From contig CAIUDK010000129.1 of the NCBI GenBank assembly GCA_903897875.1, positions 1 to 33,126 of the forward strand: a stretch of 33,126 nt of DNA, written 5' to 3'. This document shows positions 9,407 to 17,184 of the stretch, in pieces. The notes under the pieces are model-generated. The model did not search any database. It saw nothing but the letters and a program-made list of their open reading frames with translations, and was not told the origin of the DNA. The position numbers and the translations under genes are program-made. Source of the stretch: an uncultured Hyphomicrobiales bacterium (GTDB taxonomy: Bacteria > Pseudomonadota > Alphaproteobacteria > Rhizobiales > Beijerinckiaceae). Position 1 is the first letter of the stretch. Each line of letters opens with the position of its first letter.

Positions 9407-10908
9407 GAAAACAGCAGAGACTTAATCACCACCGGGACAACACCCGGTGGTGAGATCATCTCACCCACATCGACATAATCAAGCTCTTGCAGCTGCACAC
9501 CATCAATTGAGACAATGTCGCTGTTGAGATGACATTCCTTGTGCAAGAGCGTGCCCATGGTCTTGCCGATATCGCCATCAATCATCAGCAACAACAGGCC
9601 GCGTCGTTTGCCCGATGGCGCAACAGCATTGGCAATCGCAGTCGCGGTGGCAAAGAGCCGCTGATAATCTGGATCACCGGTCCAAGAAAACGCCAGTGCC
9701 AATTGGCCTTCGGGATCAATATCGAGTTGATCGAATTTGGCGCGCACGGCCGCTGTGATCTTGTCTGGGAAAATCTCGCCTGACAAATCCATGGGAATGG
9801 TAACAACGGGCACATTATGGACGGGTAAAACATCTGGCTTTGGCAGATAGATGGTTTTGCCGCTCACCTGCACGGTGAATTGCGAAGCACCAATCACTGT
9901 GGCGCGAATACGATTGCCGGGATCTGCAATGGGAAGCGAGCTACGCAAGGGTAGGCGCGCGCGCAGCTCATGCGCCAAATCGCGCGCCACATCGCCGAAA
10001 TCCTTGCTTTCGGTGTCAAAAATATATTCCGAAACGCCACCAGAAAAGGTGATGGCATTTGGCATCACATGGCGCGGCAAACGCTCGGTGAGTTCAAGGG
10101 CAAGGCCCAATTCATCAAGCGGCGCGCCGACAATCTGGTCGATGAGAACATCGGCAAGGCGGCCAGCGATTTGACGACGAAACGCCGGGTCTGCTGCCGT
10201 TTTCGAACTGACAGTGAGGCCCAAATCTTTGGCAACCAACCAAGCCGATTGATCGATGCGGGTCCAATCTCCCTGTGCGTCGGTTGCCAAAAGACGGCCA
10301 CCCACAGCAAAGGCGCTGACGCCAAGAATGACACCGCGATCAATCAAAGCCAATTTGGTTGTGCCGCCACCAATATCGACATGCAGCAGGCAGTCGCCTC
10401 GCGCGCGTGACAGCGCAACAGCGCCCGAACCATGCGCGGCCAATGTGCATTCCAATTTGTGGCCAGCGGTTGCGCAGACGAATTTGCCTGCCTCTTGGGC
10501 GAAAAGTTCATCAATGGCGCGCGCATTTTTGCGCTTGATAGCCTCACCCGTAAGGATCACCGCGCCACTATCAATGTCAGAGCGTTTCACGCCGGCGGCA
10601 TCATAGGAGTCATGGATGAAGTGATCGAGCGCATGGGCATCAATCATCCCGTCGGGCAGGAAGGGGGTGAGCATAATGGGCGAGCGCCAGACCACTTCGC
10701 GGTCGGTCACGATAAAGCGACTGGAAAGGCCCTGCGCTTGGCGCTGCAGAGTGACCTTAGCAAATAGAAGATGGGATGTTGAGCTACCAATATCGATGCC
10801 AATGGTGCGAAGCTCAATGCTGTCTTGGCTCCAAATCCACTTCGCCATCTCTAGCTTTTGGGCATCCGTCATGGCGGCGTGGTTATGGTCTTCATCTACG
10901 TCGTGCAT
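9403..10908 (-). CDS. eutA: EutA-like ethanolamine ammonia-lyase reactivating factor family protein (ASKHA ATPase)
   Basis: Phosphate-1 motif RTIGIDIGSSTSHLLFAKV; SGAVILTGEAIKRKNARAIDELFAQEAGKFVCATAGHKLECTLAAHGSGA; phosphate-2 motif CLLHVDIGGGTTKLALIDRG; adenosine motif NAITFSGGVSEYIF. No eutB or eutC in the window. Confidence 0.85.
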   Translation of the reverse strand: MHDVDEDHNHAAMTDAQKLEMAKWIWSQDSIELRTIGIDIGSSTSHLLFAKVTLQRQAQGLSSRFIVTDREVVWRSPIMLTPFLPDGMIDAHALDHFIHDSYDAAGVKRSDIDSGAVILTGEAIKRKNARAIDELFAQEAGKFVCATAGHKLECTLAAHGSGAVALSRARGDCLLHVDIGGGTTKLALIDRGVILGVSAFAVGGRLLATDAQGDWTRIDQSAWLVAKDLGLTVSSKTAADPAFRRQIAGRLADVLIDQIVGAPLDELGLALELTERLPRHVMPNAITFSGGVSEYIFDTESKDFGDVARDLAHELRARLPLRSSLPIADPGNRIRATVIGASQFTVQVSGKTIYLPKPDVLPVHNVPVVTIPMDLSGEIFPDKITAAVRAKFDQLDIDPEGQLALAFSWTGDPDYQRLFATATAIANAVAPSGKRRGLLLLMIDGDIGKTMGTLLHKECHLNSDIVSIDGVQLQELDYVDVGEMISPPGVVPVVIKSLLFS

Positions 10909-10996
10909 TGATCCCCACCAAGGTCGCGTCCCTCATTATAGCTGAGGTTTCTTATGACCCTCGAACAATAGGGATTGCAGCCAGTGTTGTCCAGAT

Positions 10997-11015
10997 ATGG
11001 CCATGCGCTGGCCAT
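10997..11015. promoter_or_regulatory. Inverted repeat in the divergent eutA-like / bicupin 3 intergenic region
   Basis: ATGGCCA-TGCGC-TGGCCAT, perfect 7-bp arms. Confidence 0.45.
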
Positions 11016-11172
11016 TAGCACTCTTGCCCCTTTTCACGCGGTCCCCTAATCTGTTTTTGAAGTTATGCGATCTGGTTGAATCGAGCGGGCTCCAGCTTGG
11101 GAAGCTCATGTGCGTTCGGCCCAGATGGCACTGGCACGAAGCAATAACAAGAAACAGGGAGTTTGAATAAAA

Positions 11173-12375
11173 ATGTCGAATACAAATACGACAGAAGAAG
11201 ACATCAGCATGGGCGGAAAATTTCTCGTCGATCCTTATCTTGATTGGGTGAAGGGCGAAAATATTCCTGTGCATTTGGATTTCGGGCATGACCTTTTGAC
11301 GCTGGAGACGGCGCCTTGGGATCGTTATGGCGCGCGTGGTTGCTTTGCTCATACGCATGGACGCGGCGACTTCATGGCCAATTATGTGCTGGAAGTGCCC
11401 CCCGGCGGCAAAACCGCCCCGATGAAGCATCTTTATGAAGCGTTTTTCTACACATTGGCTGGCACGGGCTCGACCACGATTTGGCTGCCCAATGGTGAAA
11501 AGCAGAGTTTCGAATGGGGCCCTAAGGCGCTGTTCGCCATTCCATTGAATTGCCAATATCAGATTTTCAATGGATCTGGTTTGGAGCCTGTGCGTGTGTC
11601 GTGCACCAATGATGCGCCGCTCACACTCAATCTGTATCACAATGTGGAATTCGTCTTTAACAATCCCTTCAAATTCCCTGAGCGCGTCGGCGCTGCAAAT
11701 CATTTTGAAGGCGAAGGCGAATTGGTTCCCGTGACGCGTGGAACAGGTGTAGCGCAGCTCAACATTTGGGAAACAAACTGCGTTCCCGATCTGACTGTTT
11801 TCAAATTGTATGAATTAAGTGAGCGCGGAAAAGGCTCGCTGAACGTGTCCTTCGTGCTGGCTGACGGCACGATGCATGCCCATTCATCGCAAATTCCAAA
11901 GGGTCGCTACAAGAAGGCGCATCGTCATGCTGCCGGCACCCATGTCCATGCTGTGGATGGCGAGGGCTATTCGTTGCTTTGGTATGAAGGCGAATCCGAG
12001 TTCAAGGAATTCCCTTGGAAGCACGGCTTCATGTATACGCCGCCGTTCTGGATGTTCCATCAGCATTTCAACACATGCGATCACCCTGCACGCTATCTGG
12101 CTTGCAGTCTGGGCAGCCGTCGTTACCCGTTCATCTCGCTGCGCAAGAAGAGCGCTGAGGGCGGCGGCTCGACGTCGATCCAGCAGGGCGGTCGTCAGGT
12201 GGAATACGAAGATCAGGATCCACGCATCCATCGCAAATGGCTCGAAGCCATGCAGGTGACCGGTGTGACCTCAGAGATGGGCGACATCTTTGATGAAGAC
12301 GCGATCATGAAGATTCCTGAAGCGGATCTTCAAGGTCCAATTCGTACACCAAAGTCGATTGGCCCAGCCGTTTAA
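11173..12375 (+). CDS. Long bicupin protein 3 (400 aa)
   Basis: HSSQIPKGRYKKAHRHAAGTHVHAVDGEGYSLLWYEGESEFKEFPWKHGFMYTPPFWMFHQHFNTCDHPARYLACSLGSRRYP; C-terminal QGGRQVEYEDQDPRIHRKWLEAM shared with bicupin 1. Confidence 0.9.
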   Translation: MSNTNTTEEDISMGGKFLVDPYLDWVKGENIPVHLDFGHDLLTLETAPWDRYGARGCFAHTHGRGDFMANYVLEVPPGGKTAPMKHLYEAFFYTLAGTGSTTIWLPNGEKQSFEWGPKALFAIPLNCQYQIFNGSGLEPVRVSCTNDAPLTLNLYHNVEFVFNNPFKFPERVGAANHFEGEGELVPVTRGTGVAQLNIWETNCVPDLTVFKLYELSERGKGSLNVSFVLADGTMHAHSSQIPKGRYKKAHRHAAGTHVHAVDGEGYSLLWYEGESEFKEFPWKHGFMYTPPFWMFHQHFNTCDHPARYLACSLGSRRYPFISLRKKSAEGGGSTSIQQGGRQVEYEDQDPRIHRKWLEAMQVTGVTSEMGDIFDEDAIMKIPEADLQGPIRTPKSIGPAV

Positions 12376-12388
12376 CGCGGCGTGATTT

Positions 12389-12419
12389 ATCCTCTATCGC
12401 GTCCATCGCGGTAGAGGAT
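12389..12419. other. Strong intergenic stem-loop between bicupin 3 and bicupin 4
   Basis: ATCCTCTATCGCG-TCCAT-CGCGGTAGAGGAT: 13-bp stem with one G:T wobble and 5-nt loop. Confidence 0.7.
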
Positions 12420-12533
12420 TTGCAGTGCAGTGCAACGACATTATCCCTTGCGCGATATTGCGCGCATGGTTCTATAGAGACCAAAAATGAGCGGAGCGCT
12501 TGACTCCAGCCACACATAAATAGGGAGGGTGCA

Positions 12534-13736
12534 ATGCCCCATGACGTGAATGAGCGCAGCCATTGGCACGAGCCAAAGGCAGGTGAGAACGCTGGCTTTG
12601 GGAAATTTAGCCGTCCCCAAATGCCCTATGATCAATTCATGGAATCGGAAGGCGTGCCGATTTTTCGCGGCATTGGCGTCAAGCGCGTGCAAGATTTGCC
12701 AATGACAAACTGGCGCCGACTGGGTGGGCGCGGCAGTTATATTCAGCTCTATGGCACAGAAGGTCTGTGGGGCATGTATGTTGTGGAAGTGCCCGCCGGT
12801 GGTGCCCTCAATATCGAAAAGCATCTCTATGAGAAGCAAGTGCTGGTTGTTGATGGTCGCGGCTCCACTGAAATCTGGCGTGACGATCCAAAAGCCAAGC
12901 AGACATTCGAATGGCAGACGGGTTCGTTGTTTTCCATTCCCGTTAATGTCACGCATCGTTTTGTGAATGCGACCAATTCGCCAGCGCTCATATTGTGCGG
13001 CACGTCAGCACCAAATGTGATGAACCTGTTCGACAATCCGCGCTTTGTCTTCGATTGCCCGTTTGATTTTTCTGATCGCTATTCAGGTGAATCAGATTAT
13101 TTCAAACCGCAAGAAGACATCACGCCTGATCCTGTGCGTGGCCTTGCGATGAAGCGCACCAATTTTATCGCCGATGTGTTCAACACAGAATTGCCACTCG
13201 ATAATCGTCGCTCGCCAGGCTATCGACGACTTGAGCCCTATATGGCTGGCCAGCGTTTCCATCTGTGGATTGGTCAGCATGAAACGGGCCGTTATTCCAA
13301 ATCGCATAAGCACGAGAGTGCTGCTGTTCTCATCTGCATCAAGGGTAAGGGCTATACCTACACTTGGCCTGAAGCGCTTGGCATGACGCCATGGGCAGAC
13401 GGCAAGGGCGATAAAGTTTTGCGCCAAGATTACGAGCCTGTTGGTCTTGTCTCTGCGGCACCTATGTCTGGCGATTGGTATCATCAGCATTTTGGTGTGA
13501 GCAAAGATCCATTGCGTTTGACCGCTTGGTTTGGCCCCAACAATCATTCGGCTTTGAAGCCCGGCCTGCCGGGTGAAGCCATGGCAGATGTGTGGGCGAT
13601 GGATGTCAATAAGGGCGGCAAGGCCGTTCCCTATTGGATGGAAGATCCATTCATTCGCAAGGAATTCGAGCAGGCGCTCCATAATGATGGTGTGCCCTCT
13701 CGCATGGAAGACAAGCTCTATAAAAAGCCGGAATAG
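12534..13736 (+). CDS. Long bicupin protein 4 (400 aa)
   Basis: RBS AGGGAGG; EKHLYEKQVLVVDGRGSTEIW; GRYSKSHKHESAAVLICIKGKGYTYTW; DWYHQHFG. Confidence 0.9.
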   Translation: MPHDVNERSHWHEPKAGENAGFGKFSRPQMPYDQFMESEGVPIFRGIGVKRVQDLPMTNWRRLGGRGSYIQLYGTEGLWGMYVVEVPAGGALNIEKHLYEKQVLVVDGRGSTEIWRDDPKAKQTFEWQTGSLFSIPVNVTHRFVNATNSPALILCGTSAPNVMNLFDNPRFVFDCPFDFSDRYSGESDYFKPQEDITPDPVRGLAMKRTNFIADVFNTELPLDNRRSPGYRRLEPYMAGQRFHLWIGQHETGRYSKSHKHESAAVLICIKGKGYTYTWPEALGMTPWADGKGDKVLRQDYEPVGLVSAAPMSGDWYHQHFGVSKDPLRLTAWFGPNNHSALKPGLPGEAMADVWAMDVNKGGKAVPYWMEDPFIRKEFEQALHNDGVPSRMEDKLYKKPE

Positions 13737-13778
13737 GCAGTGAGCGCACACTAGAAAGTTTAAAATCGGGGAGGGGTC

Positions 13779-14825
13779 ATGATAAAAAAATTGATCGCAG
13801 CCAGCGTTGCGCTGGGTCTGTATTGTCCTGCTGCGCTTGCTGATTCAGTTGCGGATTTTTATCGTGGCAAACAAGTTCAAGCCATCGTCGGCTATGGTCC
13901 CGGCGGTGGTTATGATGTTGTGGCTCGCCTTGTAGCGCGCTTTATTGGCAAACATATTCCGGGAAACCCCACTGTGGTTTTCCAAAATATGCCGGGCGCT
14001 GGCAGTCTTGTTGCGGCCAATTACATTTATAATGTGGCGGCTAAAGACGGCACATCCTATGGGCTTTTTGCCCGTAATATGCCGCTGATCGCGCTGCTGG
14101 GCGTCAATTCCAGTGTCAAATATGATCCACAAAAATTCACATGGCTGGGCTCAACGTCAGATTTTGAAGACGATGCCTATATCATGTGGTTGCGCAAAGA
14201 TGCGCCGGTCAAAACCATTGAACAGGCGCGTGTGAAGGGTGGGCCACCAGTGGTGCTTGGTGGCACGGGTGAGGGGGCGACAGGCAATGATGTGCCCCTC
14301 ATTTTGCAAGACGCGCTTGGCATGAACATCAAGCAGATTATTGGCTATCCTGACAGCAACGCACTCTTTCTAGCCATTGAACGTGGCGAGATTGAAGGGC
14401 GCACAACCGATTATACATCGGTGGTCAGCAGTCGCCCGCATTGGCTGGGGCCTGACAGTCCTGTGCGCGCATTGATGCAATTTGCCAGACGCACGCGCCA
14501 TCCAGATTTTCCAAACATTCCCACAGCGCGCGAATTGGCGCGTGATGACGATGCACGCAAATTGATTGAATTAGCAGAATTGCCTTATCTCTTCTCGCGG
14601 CCCTTTGCCGCTCCTCCGGGTATTCCAAAAGATCGTGCAGAAGCGTTGCAAAAAGCTTTTATGGACACGCATGCCGATCCCGAATTTTTAGCCGAAGCTA
14701 AGAAGATGGGCATATCCGTGTCGCCGATTAGCGGGCCTGATCTGGTCAAGGCCATGGCACAAATCTCAAATACACCGCCAGAGCTTTTGGCGCGGCTCAA
14801 GAAAATTTTTGCCGATAGCAAATAG
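13779..14825 (+). CDS. TctC/Bug-type substrate-binding protein
   Basis: Signal peptide (MIKKLIAASVALGLYCPAALA), SVADFYRGKQVQAIVGYGPGGGYDVVARLVARFIGKHIPGNPTVVFQNMPGAGSLVAANYIYN. Confidence 0.92.
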   Translation: MIKKLIAASVALGLYCPAALADSVADFYRGKQVQAIVGYGPGGGYDVVARLVARFIGKHIPGNPTVVFQNMPGAGSLVAANYIYNVAAKDGTSYGLFARNMPLIALLGVNSSVKYDPQKFTWLGSTSDFEDDAYIMWLRKDAPVKTIEQARVKGGPPVVLGGTGEGATGNDVPLILQDALGMNIKQIIGYPDSNALFLAIERGEIEGRTTDYTSVVSSRPHWLGPDSPVRALMQFARRTRHPDFPNIPTARELARDDDARKLIELAELPYLFSRPFAAPPGIPKDRAEALQKAFMDTHADPEFLAEAKKMGISVSPISGPDLVKAMAQISNTPPELLARLKKIFADSK

Positions 14826-14853
14826 AAAATGCCCCCGGTGTCGGGGGCATTTT
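14826..14853. terminator. Bidirectional rho-independent terminator between convergent genes
   Basis: AAAATGCCCCCG-GTGT-CGGGGGCATTTT: perfect 12-bp stem with 4-nt loop, A-tract on the left and T-tract on the right, between the + SBP stop (14825) and the - dioxygenase stop (14862). Confidence 0.95.
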
Positions 14854-14861
14854 TGTTTGTG

Positions 14862-15719
14862 CTAAAAGCGTGGACGCTCGGTTGCGGCAACGGTGGTGCG
14901 CAACATAAGTCGGCGTTCATTGTCAGGAAAATCTGTGCGCGCATGTGAAGAGCAGCGATTGTCCCAAACAATCATATCGCCCACCTGCCATTTGTGCGTA
15001 TAGACGAACTCTGGCTTTTCCATGTGGTCGAAGACTTTTTCGAGAATGGGCGCAGCCTCTTCATCGCTCATGCCCTCCAACCCCGTTGTCATCAATCGAT
15101 TGACATAGAGTGCGCGACGTCCCGATTCTTCATGCGTGCGCACGGCAGGATGCGCATTTTGACCAAAGGCATCGGTGCCCTTTTTGTCGCCTTTTTGCGT
15201 TGATCCGTAATTATACAGATGTTTGGCAATGCGCCCCTCAAGCTTGGATTTCAGCTCCGGATCGAGCGTGTCCCAAGCGGCATAACCGCTGGCAAACAAA
15301 GTGTCGCCACCGCGTGATGGGATTTCGATTGAGTACAAAAAGGTCGCTTTATCAGGCAATTCTGCATGAATCATATCGTGATGAAACATCATCTCGCCAT
15401 CAGGCAGCGCACCAATGGGCTCGCCATTCTCACGAATATTTGTGATGAGCATAATGTTGGGCAGCAGTCGATTGAAGCCAGGCGGAAAGCTTTTGGGTGG
15501 GCGGCGAATATGGCCTAGCTCACCAAAGGATTTGCTGACGCGGACATGATCTTCTTGGGTCAGTTTTTGATTGCGGAAGACCACAACAATATGGTCAAGC
15601 CAGGCTTGATGAATAGCCTTTGACGTTGCCTCATCCAAGGGCTGAGACAGATCGACACCGCGGATTTCCGCACCGATATGTTGTGACAGTGGAATAACTT
15701 CAATTGGACCTTGAGGCAC
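14862..15719 (-). CDS. TauD/TfdA family Fe(II)/2-oxoglutarate-dependent dioxygenase
   Basis: IEVIPLSQHIGAEIRGVDLSQPLDEAT; iron ligand region MMFHHDMIHAELPDKATFLYSIEIPSRGGDTLFAS; distal His and Arg in IVWDNRCSSHARTDFPDNERRLMLRTTV. Confidence 0.95.
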   Translation of the reverse strand: MPQGPIEVIPLSQHIGAEIRGVDLSQPLDEATSKAIHQAWLDHIVVVFRNQKLTQEDHVRVSKSFGELGHIRRPPKSFPPGFNRLLPNIMLITNIRENGEPIGALPDGEMMFHHDMIHAELPDKATFLYSIEIPSRGGDTLFASGYAAWDTLDPELKSKLEGRIAKHLYNYGSTQKGDKKGTDAFGQNAHPAVRTHEESGRRALYVNRLMTTGLEGMSDEEAAPILEKVFDHMEKPEFVYTHKWQVGDMIVWDNRCSSHARTDFPDNERRLMLRTTVAATERPRF

Positions 15720-15925
15720 GCGCGTCTCCCATTTTTCCAGTTTCCCCCGCTTTGTGCAGGTGTTGGGGTGAGCTTACGGGATAGACTTCGAAAAGGGGAG
15801 TAGAATTTTAGGGCCTAACTTTGGCTCTTTATTGCAAGGGCGGCTTAATTGTTTCTAGGGGCACCCCGCAAAATCTGTGATAAAGATCAAAAAAATAATG
15901 CAGTGAAAAACAGGGAGAGACATTC

Positions 15926-16513
15926 ATGGATGGGCAGGAGCCAGAGCCACAAAACCCAGAGCTCATGAAACAACCAGTCTCGTTGTTTGCGCTGTTTCGT
16001 GTGTTTTTTGAAATCGGCCTTTTGAGCTTTGGCGGTGGCCTAGTCAGTTGGATTCATCGCGAAATTGTGAATAAGCGCGGCTGGATGAGCAACGAGGAAT
16101 TTCTCGCGGGCATGTCGCTGAGCCAAGTTCTTCCCGGCATCAATTCCACCAACACAAGCATTTTTGTGGGCCAACATTTGCGCGGGAGCGTAGGCGCTGC
16201 TGTGTGCCTGATGTCGATGTTGCTGGGACCCTTTCTCGCCATCCTACTCGCAGGCGTCACCTATAAATGGCTGATTGGCGTATCGGGTTTTCCAGCTCTC
16301 GTTGAGGGCGTTGGCGCTGTTGCGATGGGGCTTTTGATGCGCATCGGTATTCAAGCGGCCCAAAGTGTGAAGATCAGTTGGGCACCCGCCCTAGCCACTT
16401 TAGCGACCTTCATTGGTATTGGCATTATGCAATGGCCAATGCTGGCTGTTGTGGCTGTTGTTGCACCCATCAGTGTTTTGCTCGCTTGGCCAAAGGACAA
16501 AGCTGATGCGTGA
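15926..16513 (+). CDS. Chromate-type transporter, N-half of split pair 1
   Basis: LFRVFFEIGLLSFGGGLVSWIHREIVNKRGWMSNEEFLAGMSLSQVLPGINSTNTSIFVGQHLRG: ChrA domain signature; hydrophobic throughout. Confidence 0.9.
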   Translation: MDGQEPEPQNPELMKQPVSLFALFRVFFEIGLLSFGGGLVSWIHREIVNKRGWMSNEEFLAGMSLSQVLPGINSTNTSIFVGQHLRGSVGAAVCLMSMLLGPFLAILLAGVTYKWLIGVSGFPALVEGVGAVAMGLLMRIGIQAAQSVKISWAPALATLATFIGIGIMQWPMLAVVAVVAPISVLLAWPKDKADA

Positions 16514-17048
16514 TAATGTTTATACGACGCTTATTTTTATGTTGGCCCCTTTGTCGCTGGCCTCCATTGGTGGTGCGACGGGTATCTATGCACCGCTTCA
16601 ACATGAGACTGTGGAAGTTTTGGCTTGGATCACGCCGCGGGAATTCATCGATCTATTTGCGATTTCGCGTTTGACGCCGGGGCCAAGTTCCATGCTGGCG
16701 CCCTTGATCGCGTGGAAAGTGATTGGATTGTCAGGCGCGATTGTTGCGATGATTGCGCTCTATTTGCCGTCATCCTTATTGTGCTATTTCACCGCGCGTG
16801 TTTGGAACCAGCATCGTGGCAAGCCGTGGCATCGTGCGTGTGAAGCGGGCCTTGTGCCTGTGGCGGCAGGCTTGGTGTTTTCTGGCGTGTTGGCGCTGTT
16901 GCGGATCGCGGGCTCGGGTCCGCTCACTTGGGCAACGCTCGTGGTCACTGCAGCCCTTTTGACATGGCGGCCGAAACTCCATCCGTTCCCATTTTTGGGA
17001 GCGGGCGCGGTGCTCTTTCTGCTCGTCAATTGGTTTCAGCTGTCCTGA
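16506..17048 (+). CDS. Chromate-type transporter, C-half of split pair 1
   Basis: PLSLASIGGATGIYAPLQHETVEVLAWITPREFIDLFAISRLTPGPSSMLAPLIAWKVIG; ATG 16506 overlaps the upstream gene. Confidence 0.9.
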   Translation: MRDNVYTTLIFMLAPLSLASIGGATGIYAPLQHETVEVLAWITPREFIDLFAISRLTPGPSSMLAPLIAWKVIGLSGAIVAMIALYLPSSLLCYFTARVWNQHRGKPWHRACEAGLVPVAAGLVFSGVLALLRIAGSGPLTWATLVVTAALLTWRPKLHPFPFLGAGAVLFLLVNWFQLS

Positions 17049-17119
17049 GACGCGTCTGCAATTGGCATCGCGATAGATGTATTGCTGCCAAAGATCTGTA
17101 TATAAGGCCCAATATCATC

Positions 17120-17165
17120 CGTGATTTGCCAAGCAATCACGATCAAAGCTGCCGTCTGAAGGCAG
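17120..17165 (+). promoter_or_regulatory. Tandem hairpins in the leader of the NCS1 permease gene
   Basis: CGTGATTtGC-CAA-GCAATCACG (9 bp with one bulge) followed by CTGCC-GTCTGAA-GGCAG, ending about 20 nt before the ATG at 17185. Confidence 0.4.
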
Positions 17166-17184
17166 ATCGTAAGAGGGGAATGTC

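Noticed and set aside
11120-11150. Possible sigma-54 promoter (TGGCACTGGCACGAAGC) upstream of bicupin 3
   Set aside because: GG-to-GC spacing does not fit the -24/-12 consensus with either TGGCAC copy, and no TTGC box is present.
10936-11703. 255-aa minus-strand ORF spanning the divergent promoter and bicupin 3
   Set aside because: Overlaps the strongly supported bicupin 3 start region antisense; no domain; composition of a shadow ORF.
13092-13751. 219-aa minus-strand ORF
   Set aside because: Antisense to bicupin 4; no recognisable motif.
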